Below, piece after piece: positions 32,959-41,130 of a stretch of DNA of 44,409 bases. The notes below the pieces were generated by a model that saw only the letters and a program-made list of their open reading frames with translations, did not search any database and was not told the DNA's origin. This stretch comes from Streptomyces sp. SM10 (GTDB lineage: Bacteria > Actinomycetota > Actinomycetes > Streptomycetales > Streptomycetaceae). The translations under genes were made by a program, and so were the position numbers. Every line of letters begins with the position of its first letter. Within the stretch, counting starts at the first letter, position 1. Location of the stretch: positions 1-44,409 of the forward strand of contig NZ_NEUF01000114.1 in NCBI RefSeq assembly GCF_002910915.1, in the 5' to 3' direction.

Positions 32959-33773
32959 GCGCCGGCTCCGCCCGTCCGGTCCGGCTCGGCCCCCGTGCGG
33001 TCGCCGCGCTCGTCCTGGTGAGCGCGGTGGGACTGGTCGCGTTCGGCTGGCCGCTGCTGGCCGGGGCGGACTCCGGACTCGCCCACGCCGAGGACGCGCC
33101 CTGGCTGTTCGCCGCGCTGCTCGTGCTGCTCGTCGGGGTCGTCGTCGCGACGATCGCGGACTCCGGCCTCGACGCGAAGGCCGTCGCGATGCTGGGGGTC
33201 CTCGCCGCGGTCGGCGCAGCCCTGCGCCCCCTGGGCGCCGGGACGGCCGGGCTGGAGCCGATGTTCTTCCTCATGGTGCTGAGCGGCCGGGTGCTGGGCC
33301 CCGGCTTCGGCTTCGTGCTCGGCTCGGTGACCATGTTCGCCTCGGCGCTGCTCACCGGCGGGGTCGGGCCGTGGATGCCGTTCCAGATGCTGTCGATGGG
33401 CTGGTTCACCATGGGCGCCGGCCTGTTGCCGGGCCCGGAGAGGCTGCGCGGCCGGGGCGAGCTGCTGATGCTGGCGGCGTACGGCTTCGTGGCCGCGTTC
33501 GCGTACGGCACGGTGATGAACCTGTACGGCTGGACGATCGTCCCGGGGCTCGGCTCGGGCGTCTCCTTCGTCGCGGGCGACCCGCTCACCGAGAACCTGG
33601 TCCGTTTCCTCGCGTACTGCACCGCCACCTCGCTCGGCTGGGACCTCGGCCGGGCCGCCCTCACCGTGGCCCTGACCCTGGCCGTCGGCCCCACCCTGCT
33701 GCGGGCCCTGCGCCGGGCCACCCGCCGCGCCGCCTTCGACGCGCGGGCCGGCTTCGAGGCCCGCGCGGACTGA
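32955..33773 (+). CDS. ECF transporter substrate-binding (S) component, probably for cobalamin
   Basis: This integral membrane substrate-binding protein (272 aa) starts at GTG 32955 inside the ATPase stop. About six or seven hydrophobic segments are visible. ALRPLGAGTAGLEPMFFLMVLSGRVLGPGFGFVLGSVTMFASALLTG and GVGPWMPFQMLSMGWFTMGAGLLP are the typical S-component helices that pack on the T component. The cobalamin-type S components of Actinobacteria (CbrT-like) are also found with T and fused A genes behind cobalamin riboswitches. Here the riboswitch-like leader and the two surface proteins upstream point to cobalamin or a cobinamide-type precursor. The ligand assignment is inference. Confidence 0.85.
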   Translation: MSAGSARPVRLGPRAVAALVLVSAVGLVAFGWPLLAGADSGLAHAEDAPWLFAALLVLLVGVVVATIADSGLDAKAVAMLGVLAAVGAALRPLGAGTAGLEPMFFLMVLSGRVLGPGFGFVLGSVTMFASALLTGGVGPWMPFQMLSMGWFTMGAGLLPGPERLRGRGELLMLAAYGFVAAFAYGTVMNLYGWTIVPGLGSGVSFVAGDPLTENLVRFLAYCTATSLGWDLGRAALTVALTLAVGPTLLRALRRATRRAAFDARAGFEARAD

Positions 33774-33844
33774 TCATTCGGCCGGCGCGTGCTGGGCGCG
33801 AGCCTGACGGGGCGTTCGTGGCCCTTCGGCCCGTCCGCCGGCCT

Positions 33845-35887
33845 CTACGCCCTGCTGCCCGCCGGTTCGGGTACGGGCTCCCCGGCGGCGTGCCCCGCCT
33901 CGCGGTCCGCCGGGCCGGCACCGCCGGTGCCGGCCCGGAGCCTCCGCGGTCCCGCCAGGGCGTAGGTCAGACCGAAGCCCGCGGCCACGACCGCCGCGCC
34001 GCCGACCGCGTCCAGCACCCAGTGGTTGCCCGTGGCGACGATGGCGGAGACCGTGAACAGCGGGTGCAGCAGGCCAAGTGCCTTCATCCACGCCTTCGGG
34101 GCCAGCAGGACGATCACCACACCGCACCAGAGGGACCAGCCGAAGTGGAGCGACGGCATCGCCGCGTACTGGTTGGTCATCGCGGTCAGCGCACCGAAGT
34201 CGGGGCTGTCGAGATCCTGCACCCCGTGGACGGTGTCGATGAAGCCGAGCCCCGGCATCAGCCGCGGCGGTGCCAGCGGGTAGAGCCAGAAGCCGAGCAG
34301 GGCGAGGACCGTGGCGAAGCCGATGGAGGTGCGGGCCCAGCGGTAGTCCGGGGGCCGGCGCACGTAGAGGACCCCGAGGATCGTCAGGGGCACGATGAAG
34401 TGGAACGTCGAGTAGTAGTAGTCGAAGAAGTCGCGCAGCCACGGGACGGTGACGACCGCGTGGTTGGCCCAGTGCTCGATGTCGATGTGCAGCCACTGCT
34501 CGGCGGCGTGGATCTGGCGGCCGTGCTCCTCCGCGGCGCCGCGCCCCGCGGTCGCCGCGAGCCGGACCTGCGCGTACGCCGAGTAGACGACCCGGATGAG
34601 CAGGAGTTCCAGCAGCAGGTTGGGGCGGCTGAGCACCCGCCGCCAGAACGGCAGCAGCGGCACCCACGCGAAGCGCGCCGGCACCGGCTCCGCGTACTGC
34701 GTGGGGATGGCCCGCTGCCAGTGGGGCGAGGTGCGGGAGAGGAACGGCACGGCGCAGGCCGCACCGAGTGCGGCGACGAGCAGCACGTTGTCGCGCACGG
34801 GAAGGATCACGCCGACGTTCGGCAGCAGCATCTTCCCGGGCAGGGTGAGGACGAGCACCACGACCGCCGGCCACACGAGCCGGTCCGCGGCCCTGGTCCC
34901 GACGCGGCCGACGACGGCGAGCAGCACCCAGAGCAGCTGGTGCTGCCAGGCGGTGGGCGAGACGGCGACGGCGACACAGCCCGTGACGGCCACGGCGAGG
35001 AGCAGCTGCCCGTCCCGTGCGTAGCGGACGGCGCGGCGCAGTCCGAGGACCACGACGGCGGCGGCCAGGGCAAGGAACAGCACGATCTCCAGGGGGCCTT
35101 CGAGCCCGAAACGAAGCAGCGCGCCGTGCAGGGACTGGTTGGCGAGACTGTCCGGCCGGTCGCCGAGCCCGGCGCCGGCGAGGTGGTGCACCCAGTACGC
35201 CCAGGAGTCGCGCGGCATCACGACCCAGGCCAGGGCCGTGCAGACGGCGAAGGTGACACCGCCGCTCACGGCTGCCCGGCGTCGGCCGGTGAGCCAGAAG
35301 AGGACGGCGAAGAGCAGGACGGCGGGCTGGAGAGCCGCGGCCATGCCGGTCAGCACCCCCGGGAGGCGTTCACCGCGCAGGGCGAAACAGGCGACGAGCA
35401 CCAGCAGGACGGGCAGGATGCTGGTCTGACCCAGGAACAGGGTGTTGCGGACGGGCAGCGACACCATCAGCAGGGTGATCGCGACGGGTGCCGCGAGGAA
35501 CGCGGTCCGCCGGCCCACCGGTGCCGGCAGGGCGCGGACGGCGACGTATCCCAGCAGGACGACGAGCAGCAGCGACCCGAAGGTCCACACGACGCCCAGG
35601 GCCTGCTCGGCCGAGACCGTCAGCGGCTTCAGGACCAGCCCGGCGAACGGCGTCCCGGTGAACCGGCCCGGCTCGTACAGGGATCCCGCCATGTGCAGGA
35701 CCCCGGTCGCACCGGTCCAGGTCTCCAGGTCGGTGAGGCGCTCACCGGGCGGTGTGCGCAGCACCACCGCCACCTGCCGTACCGCCAGGACTCCGACGAG
35801 CAGCCAGAGGACGGCTCTGGCCACCGCGGCTCTCGCCCCCGGATCCGCCGCCGCGTCCCCCCGCACACTGCGCTCCACATCTGTCAC
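33845..35887 (-). CDS. GT87 glycosyltransferase fused to PAP2 (Aur1/Ipt1-type) phosphatase domain
   Basis: This large polytopic membrane protein has 680 residues and starts at GTG 35887; GGGAGGG lies ten bases upstream. The N-terminal half (about 30-410) has about ten helices and the polyprenyl-phosphate-mannose-dependent GT87 layout (DLETWTGATGVLHMAGSLYEPGRFTGTPFAGLVLKP in pieces). The C-terminal half has PAP2_3 motifs: AMPSLHFGWSLWCG and GNHWVLDAVGG, in which the His residues and Asp form the lipid-phosphate active site as in Aur1/Ipt1 inositol-phosphotransferases. A cytoplasmic/aromatic stretch, HIDIEHWANHAVVTVPWLRDFFDYYYSTFHF, links them. The fusion suggests coupled sugar transfer and phospho-lipid or phosphoinositol chemistry at the membrane. 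The substrate is unknown. Confidence 0.87.
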   Translation of the reverse strand: MTDVERSVRGDAAADPGARAAVARAVLWLLVGVLAVRQVAVVLRTPPGERLTDLETWTGATGVLHMAGSLYEPGRFTGTPFAGLVLKPLTVSAEQALGVVWTFGSLLLVVLLGYVAVRALPAPVGRRTAFLAAPVAITLLMVSLPVRNTLFLGQTSILPVLLVLVACFALRGERLPGVLTGMAAALQPAVLLFAVLFWLTGRRRAAVSGGVTFAVCTALAWVVMPRDSWAYWVHHLAGAGLGDRPDSLANQSLHGALLRFGLEGPLEIVLFLALAAAVVVLGLRRAVRYARDGQLLLAVAVTGCVAVAVSPTAWQHQLLWVLLAVVGRVGTRAADRLVWPAVVVLVLTLPGKMLLPNVGVILPVRDNVLLVAALGAACAVPFLSRTSPHWQRAIPTQYAEPVPARFAWVPLLPFWRRVLSRPNLLLELLLIRVVYSAYAQVRLAATAGRGAAEEHGRQIHAAEQWLHIDIEHWANHAVVTVPWLRDFFDYYYSTFHFIVPLTILGVLYVRRPPDYRWARTSIGFATVLALLGFWLYPLAPPRLMPGLGFIDTVHGVQDLDSPDFGALTAMTNQYAAMPSLHFGWSLWCGVVIVLLAPKAWMKALGLLHPLFTVSAIVATGNHWVLDAVGGAAVVAAGFGLTYALAGPRRLRAGTGGAGPADREAGHAAGEPVPEPAGSRA

Positions 35888-36073
35888 GCTGCGCCGACCC
35901 TCCCGTTCGCATGCACTGTCCCCTCGGCCCGGGTAGGTGCGGATGAAGCCTCGCATTGCCCTATGAGGTAGACACAATCAACCCCCTCTTCGCCTGACTG
36001 TCACCACCGATTTGCCGAAAGAATGCCCGAATACCTCTGAGCGGCCCGGTCGGCGGCACCGCCCTGGCCGCTC

Positions 36074-37168
36074 TCAGCCCTCCTCGTACCGGGGTACGTC
36101 GGCCTGCCAGCCCACGAAGAGCGGCACGTCCGAGGAACCGTCCAGGACGACGACGCCGAAGGGCCGGTCGAACGCGATGTGCCGCACGGTGCGCTGCCTC
36201 GGGGCGGCGGCCCGCGTGGCCACGACCGTGACGGCCGCGGCCTCCACCCCCTGCTCGGCGATCTTCACCACCGCTTCCTGGACCACCTCGGAGAGGTGCA
36301 GGCGGTCGGGCGAGAGGCCGGAGAAGTCCGCGGCGCCGGCATCGGTCGCGAGCCGCACGCCGAGCGCCGGGAGCTGTTCGTGCACGCGTACATGCGTCCG
36401 CAGGGTGAAGCGTGGCAGTGCGCAGATCACCGCGTCGGCGTCCACCGGCACCCGTGATTCCCCGGGAGCCCACGCGGAGGGCAGGACCTGTGAGGCCTGC
36501 TCACCCGGCTCCCCCAGGACGAATCTGACCCGCGCCGGCGGAGCGCCGTCCGCCTCCCCTCGGCAGCGCAGCTCGACGACCTGTGCGCCCGACGCCGTCC
36601 ACACGTCACCCGGAGGGACAGGGGCGTGCATCGTCGCCACCGGCACGCAGGCGCCCGCCGCGTCGGTGAAGGGGACGTCACGCGTGCGGGCCGGGTCGAA
36701 CGACAGCTCCCAGTACGCCTTCAGCGCCAACACGTTGACCAGGGCGAGCGCGACGTCGCCACCGAGGTCCAGCGGCAGCCGGTCGATCAGGCCCCGGGTC
36801 CGCTCGCACACCCACGCGTCGATCTCCGCGGCGTCGACCGGCCCGAACGGGATGTCCGGCAGCGACCGTTCGTACTCCGGGTGGAGCGGGGCCGTGTTCC
36901 ACACCCGGGTCGCCACGTCCAGCGCCTCGGTCCGCCCCCACTCCCGCGCCGCCTCCGTCACGACTCCCGCAGCCTCCTGGCCGGCCACACCGAGCAGGTC
37001 CCGCAGCTCAGCCCCGGTCCCGGTACGGGCCCCTGCCGCCACGGCTGTCAGGGCCAGCCACAGCCCGGCGGGCGAGCACACGAAGCCGCCTCCGGGCCGC
37101 TCCAGCTCCCGCACCCACCGCTCCCCGAGCCGCCGGACGGCCTCCTCCGTGAACGGGCCCCTCATCAT
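36074..37168 (-). CDS. Serpin-family protein
   Basis: This 364-aa protein has the full serpin pattern. Markers include FVCSPAGLWLALTAVAAGA, WVCERTRGLIDRLP, LALVNVLALKAYWELSFDP, ARTRDVPFTD, LPRFTLRTHVRV, ADFSGLSPDRLHLSEVVQEAVVKIAEQGVEAAAVTVV and FDRPFGVVVLDGSSDVPLFVGW. Serpins trap serine or cysteine proteases by inserting a cleaved reactive loop. The hinge (E305-Q-G-V-E-A-A-A-V-T) keeps small residues at P12-P10, so it should be inhibitory; Val at P14 instead of Thr is unusual. By spacing, P1 would be about Ala-321. There is no signal peptide, so it is probably intracellular. It starts at ATG 37168 (or 37165) behind AGGGGG. It is divergent from a GNAT gene. Confidence 0.88.
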   Translation of the reverse strand: MMRGPFTEEAVRRLGERWVRELERPGGGFVCSPAGLWLALTAVAAGARTGTGAELRDLLGVAGQEAAGVVTEAAREWGRTEALDVATRVWNTAPLHPEYERSLPDIPFGPVDAAEIDAWVCERTRGLIDRLPLDLGGDVALALVNVLALKAYWELSFDPARTRDVPFTDAAGACVPVATMHAPVPPGDVWTASGAQVVELRCRGEADGAPPARVRFVLGEPGEQASQVLPSAWAPGESRVPVDADAVICALPRFTLRTHVRVHEQLPALGVRLATDAGAADFSGLSPDRLHLSEVVQEAVVKIAEQGVEAAAVTVVATRAAAPRQRTVRHIAFDRPFGVVVLDGSSDVPLFVGWQADVPRYEEG

Positions 37169-37193
37169 CGCTGCCCCCTGCGCCTATTGATTC

Positions 37194-37211
37194 GTCACAC
37201 GATCGTGTGAC
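37194..37211. promoter_or_regulatory. 18-bp perfect palindrome, putative operator
   Basis: GTCACACGATCGTGTGAC is identical to its reverse complement. It lies 25 bases upstream of the serpin start and 15 bases upstream of the GNAT start. For the GNAT gene it occupies the spacer just upstream of a CACAAT -10-like element (37215-37220) placed six bases before its ATG, so a bound repressor would block that promoter. The cognate regulator is not encoded nearby. Confidence 0.7.
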
Positions 37212-37226
37212 AGCCACAATGACCCG

Positions 37227-37703
37227 ATGACCTGGACCGTGGAACCCGAACACTTCGCCTGTCCCGACGCCGCCCTGTTGCTGCGGGACTACTACGACGA
37301 GGTGGCGAGCCGCTACTGGGGCCGCCGGGCGACCACCGAGGAGATCGACGACGGCCTGAGGGACGATGGTGTCGACCAGCTCGCCGCGCCCACGGGTGAG
37401 TTCCTGGTGGGCCGGTACGAGGGCAGGCCGGCGAGCTGCGCCGGGCTGCGGCTGGTGGACGCGGGGACGGCCGAGCTGACCCGGGTCTACGTCCGCCCCA
37501 CGTTCCGCTCGACGGGCGGTGGCGGCCTGCTGCTCGCCGGGATCGAGAGCGCCGCGCGGGCCTACGGGGTGCGGTGGATCCGGCTCGACACCCGCGCCGA
37601 CCTGGTGGAGGCGCGCGGGCTGTACGCGAAGCACGGGTACCGGGAGGTACCGGCGTTCAACCAGGGCCCCTACGCGGAGCACTGGTTCGCCAAGGAGCTG
37701 TGA
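37227..37703 (+). CDS. GNAT-family N-acetyltransferase
   Basis: This 158-aa acetyl-CoA-dependent acetyltransferase acts on an unknown amine. The fold shows the beta-4 strand AELTRVYVRPTFRSTGGGGLLLAGIE, in which RxxGxGG-like RSTGGGG binds the pyrophosphate of acetyl-CoA. IRLDTRADLVEARGLYAKHGYREVPAFN is the typical C-terminal part with the Tyr general acid. ATG 37227 has no Shine-Dalgarno sequence; CACAAT ends six bases before it, which fits a leaderless transcript. A perfect palindrome lies just upstream. It could be co-regulated with the divergent serpin. Confidence 0.88.
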   Translation: MTWTVEPEHFACPDAALLLRDYYDEVASRYWGRRATTEEIDDGLRDDGVDQLAAPTGEFLVGRYEGRPASCAGLRLVDAGTAELTRVYVRPTFRSTGGGGLLLAGIESAARAYGVRWIRLDTRADLVEARGLYAKHGYREVPAFNQGPYAEHWFAKEL

Positions 37704-37756
37704 GCGTCCCCTGCCGGGCGGCAGGCCCGCCCTGCCGGCCTTCGGCGGCGGGCTGA

Positions 37757-37839
37757 TCGGCCCGGCGCGTGATGTCAGCCCGCGTGGTGTCAGCCCGCGG
37801 TGTGGTCGGCCCGGCCGCGTGGTCAGCCCGCCGCGTGGT
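37757..37839. repeat. Degenerate tandem repeat, 15-18 bp x 5
   Basis: Units near 37757, 37775, 37790, 37806 and 37823 follow the pattern TCAGCCCGCGTGGTG with small insertions. The last copy contains the stop codon of the minus-strand MFS gene. The 3' end of that gene therefore lies within the repeat. Confidence 0.65.
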
Positions 37840-39868
37840 CCGGGCGGGGTTCGGGCATGTGCGGCCGCTCCCTGCTCGACCCGCTCACCTCGGCGGACAG
37901 CTCCGACACCAGGCGGACCAGGTCGGTGGGCCGGTCCGGGCCCCACCAGTCGCCCAGCATCTCCGCCAGGGAGTCCTCGCGGGCCTGGGAGAGCCGGACC
38001 ACCGCCTCCGCGCCCTTGTCGGTGAGTACCAGCTGCATCCCCTCGCGGCGCGCGTAGCCGCGTCCCTCCACCTGCCGGGCGGCCGAGGTGATCACCCGCA
38101 GCGGGACGGGGGCGACCTCTGCCAGCCGGCCCGGCTCGACGGTGCCGTGCCGTTTGATGCGCAGCAGCAGCCAGCTGGCGGCGGGCTGGAGGTCGTATCC
38201 GGACTTGGCGGTGATCTTCTCGTAGATCTCCCGTCGCCCCTCCCGGGTGGCGAGCACCGACAGGGCGCGGGCGCACTCGTCGTACGAGGACCGCTGCACC
38301 GGATTGGAGGCCAGCGTCTCGCTGGTGTCGGGTGCCGTCACCGAGCCGCGCAGGGGTTCCTCCTTGAGGAACCAGGCGAGGACGAACGCGATGAGGACGA
38401 CGGGAATCGCGTAGAGGAACACGTCGGTGATCGAGGTCGAGTACGCGCTGAGTACCGAGGGGCGCAGATCCGCCGGGAGCCGTCCGATGGCCCGGGGGTC
38501 GGCGGCCAGGGCGCCCGCGTCCGTGCCCGGCGGAAGGGAACGGCCGCTGAGCGCGTCCTCGAGCTTGCCGGTCAGCCGGTTGGTGAAGATGGTGCCGAAG
38601 ACGGCCACGCCGAACGACGCGCCGATGGACCGGAAGAAGGTCGCCCCGGACGTGGCGACGCCGAGGTCCTCGTAGCCGACGGAGTTCTGCACGATCAGCA
38701 CGAGCACCTGCATCACCAGGCCCAGCCCGGCGCCGAACACGAAGAAGCAGAGGCTCATCGTCCAGGTGGAGCTGTCCTCGGAGAGCGTGTGGAGCAGCAG
38801 CAGACCGACCGCGGTGAGGGCGGTGCCCGCGATCGGGAAGACCTTCCAGCGTCCCGTCCGGCTGACGATCTGGCCGGAGGCGGTCGACGTGATCAGCAGC
38901 CCGAAGACCATCGGCAGCATGTGCACACCGGACAGGGTCGGGGTGATGCCGTGCACGACCTGGAGGAACGTCGGCAGATAGGTCATGGCGCCGAACATCG
39001 CGAAGCCGATGACGAAGCTGATGACGGCGACGAGGCTGAAGGTCCGCATCCGGAACAGCTTCAGCGGCAGCACGGGTTCGGCTGCCCTGTGCTCGGCCGC
39101 GACGAACGCCACGAGCAGCACCACCGCGAGGACCGCGAGAAGGATGATCTGCACGGAGCTCCAGCCCCAGGTGGTGCCGCCGAGTGACGCGACGAGGACC
39201 AGGCAGGTGGCGACGGAGGCGATGAGGAAGGTGCCCAGGTAGTCGATCGTGTGCCTGGTTCGGCGGACGGGGATGTGCAGGGCCGCGGCGATCACGAGCA
39301 GTGCGACCACGCCGATGGGCAGGTTGATGTAGAAGACCCAGCGCCAGCTGAGATGCTCGGTGAAGAGGCCGCCGAGCAGCGGCCCCAGGACGCTGGTCAC
39401 TCCGAAGACCGCGCCGAACAGGCCCTGGTACTTGCCACGTTCGCGCGGGGAGACGATGTCGCCGACGATGGCCATCGACAGCACCATCAGCCCGCCGCCG
39501 CCGAGCCCCTGGAGAGCCCGGAAGCCGATCAGCTGCGGCATGTTCTGGGCCATGCCGCAGAGCGCGGAGCCGATGAGGAAGATGACGATGGCCGTCTGGA
39601 AGAGCTTCTTGCGCCCGTACTGGTCACCGAGCTTGCCCCAGAGCGGGGTGGCGGCGGTCGCCGCCAGCAGGTAGGCGGTCACCACCCACGACAGATGGTC
39701 CAGCCCGCCCAGTTCGCTGACGATCGTGGGCAGGGCGGTGGACACGATGGTCTGATCGAGTGCGGCGAGCAGCATGCCGAGAAGCAGCGCGCCGATGGAC
39801 ACCAGGACGTTCCGCCGGGACCGCTCCTCGCCTGAGGCCAGGGACGGCGGGCTCGACTGCTGGGCCAT
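37823..39868 (-). CDS. MFS transporter (DHA2, EmrB/QacA-type) with C-terminal MarR-like winged helix
   Basis: This multidrug-type antiporter (681 aa) starts at ATG 39868 behind GAGGAGA. The transporter part (about 1-525, 14 helices) carries [22 protein letters not shown] in helix 1, [16 protein letters not shown] (motif A) and [13 protein letters not shown] (motif C). After the last helix ([16 protein letters not shown]) comes a cytoplasmic domain of about 150 residues. It shows [46 protein letters not shown], then [17 protein letters not shown]. This is the MarR-family winged helix pattern, including the wing and the LTDKG motif. A pump carrying a DNA-binding-type fold is unusual; the domain might sense substrate, act as a regulator after release, or be structural. 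Confidence 0.9.
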   Translation of the reverse strand: MAQQSSPPSLASGEERSRRNVLVSIGALLLGMLLAALDQTIVSTALPTIVSELGGLDHLSWVVTAYLLAATAATPLWGKLGDQYGRKKLFQTAIVIFLIGSALCGMAQNMPQLIGFRALQGLGGGGLMVLSMAIVGDIVSPRERGKYQGLFGAVFGVTSVLGPLLGGLFTEHLSWRWVFYINLPIGVVALLVIAAALHIPVRRTRHTIDYLGTFLIASVATCLVLVASLGGTTWGWSSVQIILLAVLAVVLLVAFVAAEHRAAEPVLPLKLFRMRTFSLVAVISFVIGFAMFGAMTYLPTFLQVVHGITPTLSGVHMLPMVFGLLITSTASGQIVSRTGRWKVFPIAGTALTAVGLLLLHTLSEDSSTWTMSLCFFVFGAGLGLVMQVLVLIVQNSVGYEDLGVATSGATFFRSIGASFGVAVFGTIFTNRLTGKLEDALSGRSLPPGTDAGALAADPRAIGRLPADLRPSVLSAYSTSITDVFLYAIPVVLIAFVLAWFLKEEPLRGSVTAPDTSETLASNPVQRSSYDECARALSVLATREGRREIYEKITAKSGYDLQPAASWLLLRIKRHGTVEPGRLAEVAPVPLRVITSAARQVEGRGYARREGMQLVLTDKGAEAVVRLSQAREDSLAEMLGDWWGPDRPTDLVRLVSELSAEVSGSSRERPHMPEPRPDHAAG

Positions 39869-39945
39869 GGCACTCTCCTCGGGTCCGCTTCACCCCATCC
39901 TGGCCGCTGTGCGCCGTTATGGCCTGCCGAGCAGCGGTACGGGCG

Positions 39946-39974
39946 TTGGGCCTGCCCGCGGCGGCCTGCATAAT
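39946..39974 (+). promoter_or_regulatory. Putative sigma-70-type promoter
   Basis: TTGGGC (39946-39951), 17-base spacer, CATAAT (39969-39974). It lies 33 bases upstream of the peptidoglycan-binding protein gene, which has a strong GGGGAGGGG ribosome-binding site. Confidence 0.55.
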
Positions 39975-40006
39975 CGCAGGCAGTTCAAAGGGGAGGGGAA
40001 CCCACG

Positions 40007-40999
40007 ATGGCCGGACACATGTGCCCGGAGTGCGGCGGCGAGCAGGACGCGAGACCCGAGGCGGGATGCGCCTGCGGAGCGGGGGCGGCCGCGCGGAGAG
40101 GGCGGGACGCCCGGTCGGAGGAGATCTCGGCGGCGGGGCGGGACGCCCGGTCGGCCGAGATCGCGGCGGCCGAGGACTTCGACCCGCTGCGGATCCGGCC
40201 GTACGTGCGACTGGACAGCGACGCGGACGATCGGGGCGCCCCCGCGGCGGCCACGACGATGCCGCTGTTCCTGGACGGTCCGCCGGACGGAGCGCCGGGC
40301 GCTCCGCCGGGCGCGCTCCCCGAGGCCGTCGTCGCGGACGAGACCCGCAGGCGTACGGCCTCGGCCTATGTGGGCAGCGGGCCGGACCCCGTACAACCGC
40401 GCCGGCGGGGGCCGTTCACCGCGCTCGCCGTGGGGGCGGCCGTCGCCGCGGTGGTGGGCACGGCCGCTTTCGCGGGCGGCCTGTTCGACCGCGAGGACAG
40501 CCGGGACGCGGCCCTGCCCGAGGCCACGGTGAGCGTGCGGGACGCGGACGGGGGGCCCGCCGCGTCGGTGTCGCACTCCCCGTCGGCGTCCCCGTCGGCC
40601 ACGCCGTCCCGGTCGGCTTCGGCGTCACCCTCGGCCTCACCCACTCCCACGAGGAGCCCGTCGGCGTCGCCCTCGGCCACCGAGACGGCGTCGCCGTCAC
40701 CCTCGCCCTCCGCGACGAAGGCACCCACCACAGCGGCGGCCCCGCCCGTCGCGGAAGTGTCCGGGGGCACGCTACGACGCGGGGACAGCGGCGCAGAGGT
40801 CGCCGAGCTCCAGCGCCGGCTGCAGGAGATCTGGGTCTACCGCGGCCCGGAGGACGGCACGTACTCCGAGCAGGTGGAGCAGGCCGTCGCCGACTACCAG
40901 CGATGGGTGTCGGTCGCGAACGACCCCTCGGGTGTCTACGGGCCGGAGACCCGCCGCGCCCTGGAGTCGCAGACGAACGGAAGGGGGCGCCGCCCCTGA
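40007..40999 (+). CDS. Zinc-ribbon, single-pass membrane protein with peptidoglycan-binding domain
   Basis: This 330-aa protein combines an N-terminal Cys4 zinc ribbon (CPECGGEQ ... CACG, residues ~6-26) in the cytoplasm with one membrane helix (about 137-158, FTALAVGAAVAAVVGTAAFAG). Outside are a long Ser/Pro/Ala/Thr linker and a C-terminal PG_binding_1 domain (LRRGDSGAEVAELQRRLQEI, YSEQVEQAVADYQRWV, GVYGPETRRALES). It would link the cell wall to an inner-face domain. A tandem duplication repeats GRDARSEEISAA as GRDARSAEIAAA. The zinc-ribbon plus wall-binding layout is widespread in Streptomyces, with no known function. Confidence 0.85.
   Translation: MAGHMCPECGGEQDARPEAGCACGAGAAARRGRDARSEEISAAGRDARSAEIAAAEDFDPLRIRPYVRLDSDADDRGAPAAATTMPLFLDGPPDGAPGAPPGALPEAVVADETRRRTASAYVGSGPDPVQPRRRGPFTALAVGAAVAAVVGTAAFAGGLFDREDSRDAALPEATVSVRDADGGPAASVSHSPSASPSATPSRSASASPSASPTPTRSPSASPSATETASPSPSPSATKAPTTAAAPPVAEVSGGTLRRGDSGAEVAELQRRLQEIWVYRGPEDGTYSEQVEQAVADYQRWVSVANDPSGVYGPETRRALESQTNGRGRRP
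40100..40171. repeat. In-frame 36-bp tandem duplication
   Basis: Copies at 40100-40135 and 40136-40171 differ at only a few positions (GGGCGGGACGCCCGGTCGG...). They encode a duplicated 12-residue helical block in the cytoplasmic part of the protein. Confidence 0.8.
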
Positions 41000-41047
41000 C
41001 GGCGAGCACCGCCCCTGACGGCGAGCACCGCCCCTGGCAGCGAGCAC
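40991..41047. repeat. 19-bp tandem repeat x 3
   Basis: CGCCCCTGACGGCGAGCAC occurs at 40991-41009 and 41010-41028 exactly, and at 41029-41047 with two or three changes. The stop codon of the peptidoglycan-binding gene lies in the first copy. Confidence 0.85.
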
Positions 41048-41094
41048 AGCTCCTGGCGCCGGGACCGGGCTCGGTGACGTCCCCGGTCCCCGGA

Positions 41095-41124
41095 TTGGCG
41101 TTTCGGCGCACGTTTTTGTATCGT
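41095..41124 (+). promoter_or_regulatory. Putative promoter of the HAD gene or of a small RNA
   Basis: TTGGCG (41095-41100), 18-base spacer, TATCGT (41119-41124). It lies in an unusually A/T-rich patch (CGTTTTTGTATCGT). The transcript would begin near 41131. Confidence 0.5.
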
Positions 41125-41130
41125 GCTGGA

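Noticed and set aside
33371..35971. An 866-codon plus-strand open frame opposite the GT87-PAP2 gene
   Set aside because: It is rich in Gly, Gln, Arg and Asp with no domain motifs and lies antisense to a gene with clear family motifs. It is a by-product of high third-position GC.
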